From JACCZX01 sp038216465 (GTDB lineage: Bacteria > Pseudomonadota > Gammaproteobacteria > Burkholderiales > Burkholderiaceae_F), in NCBI GenBank assembly GCA_038216465.1, contig JBBQQC010000005.1, positions 1 to 64,000 of the forward strand: a DNA stretch of 64,000 bases. The letters run 5' to 3'. The notes under the pieces were generated by a model, which was not told the origin of the DNA, did not search any database, and saw only the letters and a list, made by a program, of their open reading frames with translations. The position numbers were made by a program, and so were the translations under genes. Each line of letters begins with the position of its first letter. Positions within the stretch are counted from its first letter, which is position 1. Shown here piece by piece: positions 61,219-64,000 of this stretch.

Positions 61219-61509
61219 TTATCTGTCGGGCGGCAGCAGCCACACGTGCGTCACCAATCCCGACGCATCGACGCGATAACGGACCTTGCTGTTCGCCGGC
61301 ACCTGATTCGGCGTAATCGACGAATTGTTGGCGCCGACGATGCGCGCGCCCGGTGCGAGGCGCTGCTGCCTGCCGTCGATCTGTACATCCGGCAGCTGCT
61401 GCGTCGTCATCACGCCGACCATCGAGCCGTCGGGCAATCGATTGGTCGATTGACACGCCAGCAGCGAAACGCTGACCCAGAGAAGAACAAGCTTTGCAAA
61501 CGTGCGCAT
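61219..61509 (-). CDS. Small lipoprotein of unknown function, start 11 nt after a tRNA
   Basis: 96 residues. A short signal sequence ends in the lipobox LLAC with the modified cysteine at residue 19. The mature part (about 78 residues) has no recognised domain; a VRYRVDASGLVTHVWLL end suggests a small beta structure. The ATG lies 11 nt from the CCA end of tRNA-Met on the same strand, leaving no space for a promoter or a clear ribosome-binding site. The signal sequence makes the start credible. Function is unknown. Confidence 0.75.
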   Translation of the reverse strand: MRTFAKLVLLWVSVSLLACQSTNRLPDGSMVGVMTTQQLPDVQIDGRQQRLAPGARIVGANNSSITPNQVPANSKVRYRVDASGLVTHVWLLPPDR

Positions 61510-61520
61510 AAGAATTTATC

Positions 61521-61597
61521 TGGTGGCGGATCAGGGACTCGAACCCCGGACACACGGATTATGATTCCGCTGCTCTAACCGGCTGAGCTAATCCGCC
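61521..61597 (-). tRNA. tRNA-Met, anticodon CAT (elongator; tRNA-Ile2 not excluded)
   Basis: 77 nt including an encoded CCA. The acceptor stem is GGCGGAT/ATCCGCC, the D arm has GCTC/GAGC, and the anticodon loop ATCATAA carries CAT in a GCGGA/TCCGT stem. The T arm has the TTCGAGT loop. The paired G1-C72 end excludes initiator tRNA. A lysidine-modified tRNA-Ile(CAU) shares this anticodon, but elongator Met is favoured by overall sequence. It sits 16 nt after thiD and 11 nt before the lipoprotein gene. Confidence 0.93.
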
Positions 61598-61613
61598 GAG
61601 GGCGCGCATTATG

Positions 61614-62444
61614 TCACGCGCCCGCCCGCCACAGCGCGTGAAAATGATGCACCGGTCCCGCACCCGAACCCACTGCAAGCTGATCGGCGTGGCGCAGCGC
61701 GTCGGTTAGATACGCCTTCGCCCGCCGAGCGGCTTCGGGCACGTCGCCGATCTGCGGCAGCAGCGCGGCGAGTGCGGCCGACAATGTGCATCCGGTGCCG
61801 TGCGTGTTTTTCGTCGATATGCGCGGTGCGTTCAACTCGATCATGCGGTCACCGTCGGTCAGCAGATCGAACGCATCATCGCCGGGCAAATGACCGCCCT
61901 TCAGGTAGACCCAGCGCGCGCCACTGTGGGTCATCAGGTCGCGTAGGCGCTCGGCGACCCGATACATTTCCTTGATTGTCTCGACCGCGCGTGCTTCAAG
62001 CAGCACGCCGGCTTCGGGCAGATTGGGCGTGATGACGGTCGCCAGCGGCACCAAAGTCTCGCGCAGCGCGCCGATCGCCGACTTTTCCAGCAATGTGTCG
62101 CCGCTCTTGGCAACCATTACGGGATCGAGCACCCGGTGCGGCGTGGCGTACGCAGCAACCCGATCGGCGACGGCCTCGATCAACGCACTCGGCCCGACCA
62201 TCCCGATCTTCAGCGAATCGATGCGGACGTCGGCGTACAACGCATCGATCTGCTGCCTGACGAACACAGGATCGATCGTGAGAACGCCCATCACGCCACG
62301 CGTGTTTTGCGCGGTCAGCGCGGTCACCACCGCACACGCATAAGCCCGCTGCGCGCTGATTGCCTTCACATCGGCAACGATGCCGGCGCCGCCGGAGGGA
62401 TCGACCCCGGCGATGGTCAACACGTTGGAAATCGGCGACTTCAT
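61614..62444 (-). CDS. thiD: Hydroxymethylpyrimidine/phosphomethylpyrimidine kinase ThiD
   Basis: 276 residues, ribokinase-like fold. N-terminal LTIAGVDPSGGAGIVADVKA, substrate-binding ALTAQNTRGV, and the C-terminal anion hole/catalytic motif NTHGTGCTLSAAL. It phosphorylates HMP and HMP-P for thiamine synthesis. ATG 62444 starts the conserved part; the open frame goes further upstream without similarity. It is divergent from the methyltransferase gene and 16 nt ahead of tRNA-Met. No TPP riboswitch was seen upstream. Confidence 0.94.
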   Translation of the reverse strand: MKSPISNVLTIAGVDPSGGAGIVADVKAISAQRAYACAVVTALTAQNTRGVMGVLTIDPVFVRQQIDALYADVRIDSLKIGMVGPSALIEAVADRVAAYATPHRVLDPVMVAKSGDTLLEKSAIGALRETLVPLATVITPNLPEAGVLLEARAVETIKEMYRVAERLRDLMTHSGARWVYLKGGHLPGDDAFDLLTDGDRMIELNAPRISTKNTHGTGCTLSAALAALLPQIGDVPEAARRAKAYLTDALRHADQLAVGSGAGPVHHFHALWRAGA

Positions 62445-62564
62445 CTTGCGAGCTTGCCATATCTGCACTCTGATGCGACGAACCGCACAGGTGGCGGCGT
62501 GAACTGCGCGGCGCTGCGGTAAGCCGCTGATAAACTTTCGCGCTGCTTCGCACGGGTAACGCCA

Positions 62565-63245
62565 ATGCACGCCGGTTTAGATGTTGAAAAAGCGCGCCAC
62601 AACATGGTCGAGCAGCAGGTTCGGACCTGGGACGTGCTGGATCAGTCGGTGCTCGATCTGCTTCTGATAGTGAAGCGCGAGCAATTCGTGCCGCCTGCCT
62701 ATCGCGCACTGGCGTTCGCCGATATGGAAGTACCGTTGCGGATCGGCGACTGGGACAGTGGCGAGTCGATGTGGGCCCCCAAAATGGAAGCGCGCATCCT
62801 GCAGGAGCTTTCGGTCAAGTCGCACGAGCACGTGCTCGAAATCGGCACCGGGTCGGGCTACCTGGCGGCGCTGTTGGCGCACAAGGCCGGCGATGTGATC
62901 TCGGTTGAGATCGAGCCGAGGCTGAAGCTGTTCGGAGAGGCCAACCTGCGCCGCGCCGGCGTGCACAACGTGCGCGTCGAGCTTGCCGATGCGAGCCGAG
63001 GCATGGGTGACGCTGCGCTCTATGACGTGGTGGTCGTCACCGGAGCACTGGCGATCGTGCCGCCGGAGTTGATCGACCAGCTCAAGGTCGGCGGAAGACT
63101 AGCGGCGATCGTCGGCGTCGAGCCGGCGCTGGTGGCGCAGATCATCACACGGGTGACCGCAGACGGGCTGGACACGCTGAACTTGTTCGAGACCAATTTG
63201 AAACCACTACGAAACGCGCCGCGCCCGTCGGCCTTCAAATTTTGA
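62565..63245 (+). CDS. Protein-L-isoaspartate O-methyltransferase-like protein
   Basis: 226 residues. The N terminus VEKARHNMVEQQVRTWDVLD and the SAM-binding motif VLEIGTGSGYLAALLA are typical of the PCMT family. PCMT proper repairs isoaspartyl damage. Members next to tolC in proteobacteria are often annotated as pcm-like, with activity untested. The stop overlaps the rhodanese start as TGATG, and tolC follows, so the three are likely cotranscribed. Confidence 0.88.
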   Translation: MHAGLDVEKARHNMVEQQVRTWDVLDQSVLDLLLIVKREQFVPPAYRALAFADMEVPLRIGDWDSGESMWAPKMEARILQELSVKSHEHVLEIGTGSGYLAALLAHKAGDVISVEIEPRLKLFGEANLRRAGVHNVRVELADASRGMGDAALYDVVVVTGALAIVPPELIDQLKVGGRLAAIVGVEPALVAQIITRVTADGLDTLNLFETNLKPLRNAPRPSAFKF

Positions 63246-63568
63246 TGAAAGCATTGTCGGCGCCCGATCTGGCGGCATGGCTGTCCGACCCTGACCGTCC
63301 AAAGCCGCTAATGCTCGACGTGCGCGAACCCTGGGAGAACAACCTGTGCCGTATTGAAGGCTCACACTTCGCGCCGATGCAAACCGTTCCGCAGCGCCTC
63401 AATGAATGGCAATCGGAGCGCGACACGGTGTGCATCTGTCACCATGGCGGTCGCAGCATGCACGTAGCGATGTTTCTGGAGCGCCAGGGATTTTCCAGCG
63501 TTTTCAATCTGACCGGCGGCGTCGACGCGTGGGCGCGGCAGGTCGATCCAGCCATGCCGACCTATTAA
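63245..63568 (+). CDS. Single-domain rhodanese-like protein
   Basis: 107 residues. MLDVREPWENNLCRIEGSHF and the active-site loop CHHGGRS with the catalytic cysteine are clear, as is the end TGGVDAWARQVDP. It could act as a sulfurtransferase; the partner is unknown. ATG 63245 is taken because the preceding TTG lies inside the upstream stop. The stop overlaps the tolC start as TAATG. Confidence 0.9.
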   Translation: MKALSAPDLAAWLSDPDRPKPLMLDVREPWENNLCRIEGSHFAPMQTVPQRLNEWQSERDTVCICHHGGRSMHVAMFLERQGFSSVFNLTGGVDAWARQVDPAMPTY

Positions 63569-64000
63569 TGGAATCGCGGATGAGAACAACAAGAGTTCCG
63601 GCACTGCAGAGAACGATTGCAGCGATTACGTGCGTCGCTATCTCCATGGCTCCGCTTGCCGTCGGCTGGGCGCAGCAAAAGCCACAGCCGACCGATCCGC
63701 GCACGGCCGCCGACGTTGGCGCGATAGGCGTGCGCAACGATCTACTGACGCTGTATCGGGAAGCGTTGGTCAACGATGCAGTGCTGGCGTCGGCGCGTGC
63801 GCTGCAACTGGCCACGCAGGAGCGAATTCCGCAGGCGCGCGCGGCGCTGCTGCCCAACCTCTCTGCCAACGCGCGCTATGACTACAACCTGTACCGGTCA
63901 TCGACTCCCGGCTTCGTTACCGCCGGCAGCAACTACAGCGTCTACGGCGGCGGCCTGAACCTGACGGTGCCGCTCTACCATGCGCAAAACTGGACCGCGC
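63568..64000 (+). CDS. tolC: TolC-type outer-membrane efflux channel, 3' end cut off
   Basis: About 144 residues are visible before the window edge. Signal peptide to about residue 36 (ending AVGWAQ, counted from the first ATG), then the start of the outer-membrane efflux protein domain: LLTLYREALVNDAVLASARA, QERIPQARAALLPNLSANAR. The frame stays open to the last base. ATG 63568 overlaps the rhodanese stop (TAATG); an in-frame ATG at 63580 is the alternative. The pcm-rhodanese-tolC order is common in betaproteobacteria. Confidence 0.9.
   Translation, partial: MESRMRTTRVPALQRTIAAITCVAISMAPLAVGWAQQKPQPTDPRTAADVGAIGVRNDLLTLYREALVNDAVLASARALQLATQERIPQARAALLPNLSANARYDYNLYRSSTPGFVTAGSNYSVYGGGLNLTVPLYHAQNWTA

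Noticed and set aside
62445..62564. Possible TPP riboswitch upstream of thiD
   Set aside because: The gap was read for the conserved thi-box sequences (CUGAGA and the downstream ACCUG element) and they are not present.

Overview
The window looks like chromosome of a betaproteobacterium, probably a Burkholderiales relative. The base composition is GC-rich, and the gene orders lptD-surA-pdxA-rsmA, dusB-fis-purH-ruvCAB, ybgC-tolQRAB-pal-cpoB and miaB-phoH-ybeY-corC-lnt-glyQ-glyS-plsC are those of that group. The species cannot be named from the sequence. No insertion sequence, prophage, integron, CRISPR array or rRNA was seen. Coding density is very high, and no gap between genes exceeds 300 bases. 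Many neighbouring genes overlap by ATGA, GTGA or TAATG.

Layout. (1) 1-8483: phenylacetate degradation. A TetR-type regulator (cut by the window edge) and paaE, C, B, A, K, I, G lie on the minus strand. paaN and paaY run divergently from a short intergenic region that carries a TetR-like palindrome. paaD is absent. (2) 8480-12378: a four-gene minus-strand cassette of unknown role: a YeeE/YedE (thiosulfate-type) transporter, a metallo-beta-lactamase-fold protein lacking most Zn2 ligands, an aromatic-ring FAD monooxygenase and a DUF2783 protein. It begins 11 nt after cpoB. (3) 12390-17472: the Tol-Pal cell-envelope operon. (4) 17596-24116: a four-gene peptide-type ABC importer. (5) 24400-30237: two paralogous TonB-dependent receptors, each followed by a strong UUCG-loop terminator. 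They converge on a tonB-exbB-exbD-exbD-TPR operon (30308-34084). (6) 34246-42435, minus strand: amgK, murU, ubiH, dusB, fis, purH, ruvC, ruvA, ruvB, covering cell-wall recycling, ubiquinone, tRNA modification, purine synthesis and recombination. (7) 42535-48021, plus strand: lptD, surA, pdxA, rsmA. (8) 48002-62444, minus strand: thiD, tRNA-Met(CAT), a small lipoprotein, miaB, a large DUF5117-type zinc metalloprotease, phoH/ybeZ, ybeY, corC, lnt, glyQ, glyS, plsC and a YgjP-like metallopeptidase. (9) 62565-64000, plus strand: an isoaspartate methyltransferase-like gene, a rhodanese and the start of a TolC-type outer-membrane channel.

How the parts fit. Blocks 4 and 5 together could form a complete route for a peptide-like substrate: TonB-energised outer-membrane receptors, a membrane-tethered binding protein, two permeases and a fused ATPase. 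This is inferred from position and family, not shown. Block 1 takes phenylacetate to CoA, epoxide, oxepin and ring-opened semialdehyde stages, but the later beta-oxidation genes (paaF, H, J) are not in the window. The most unusual points are the uncharacterised YeeE/MBL/monooxygenase/DUF2783 cassette behind tol-pal, the metalloprotease inside the miaB-ybeZ operon, a lipoprotein gene starting 11 nt after a tRNA, and three otherwise conserved clusters that each lack one usual member (paaD, pepP, gmhB).
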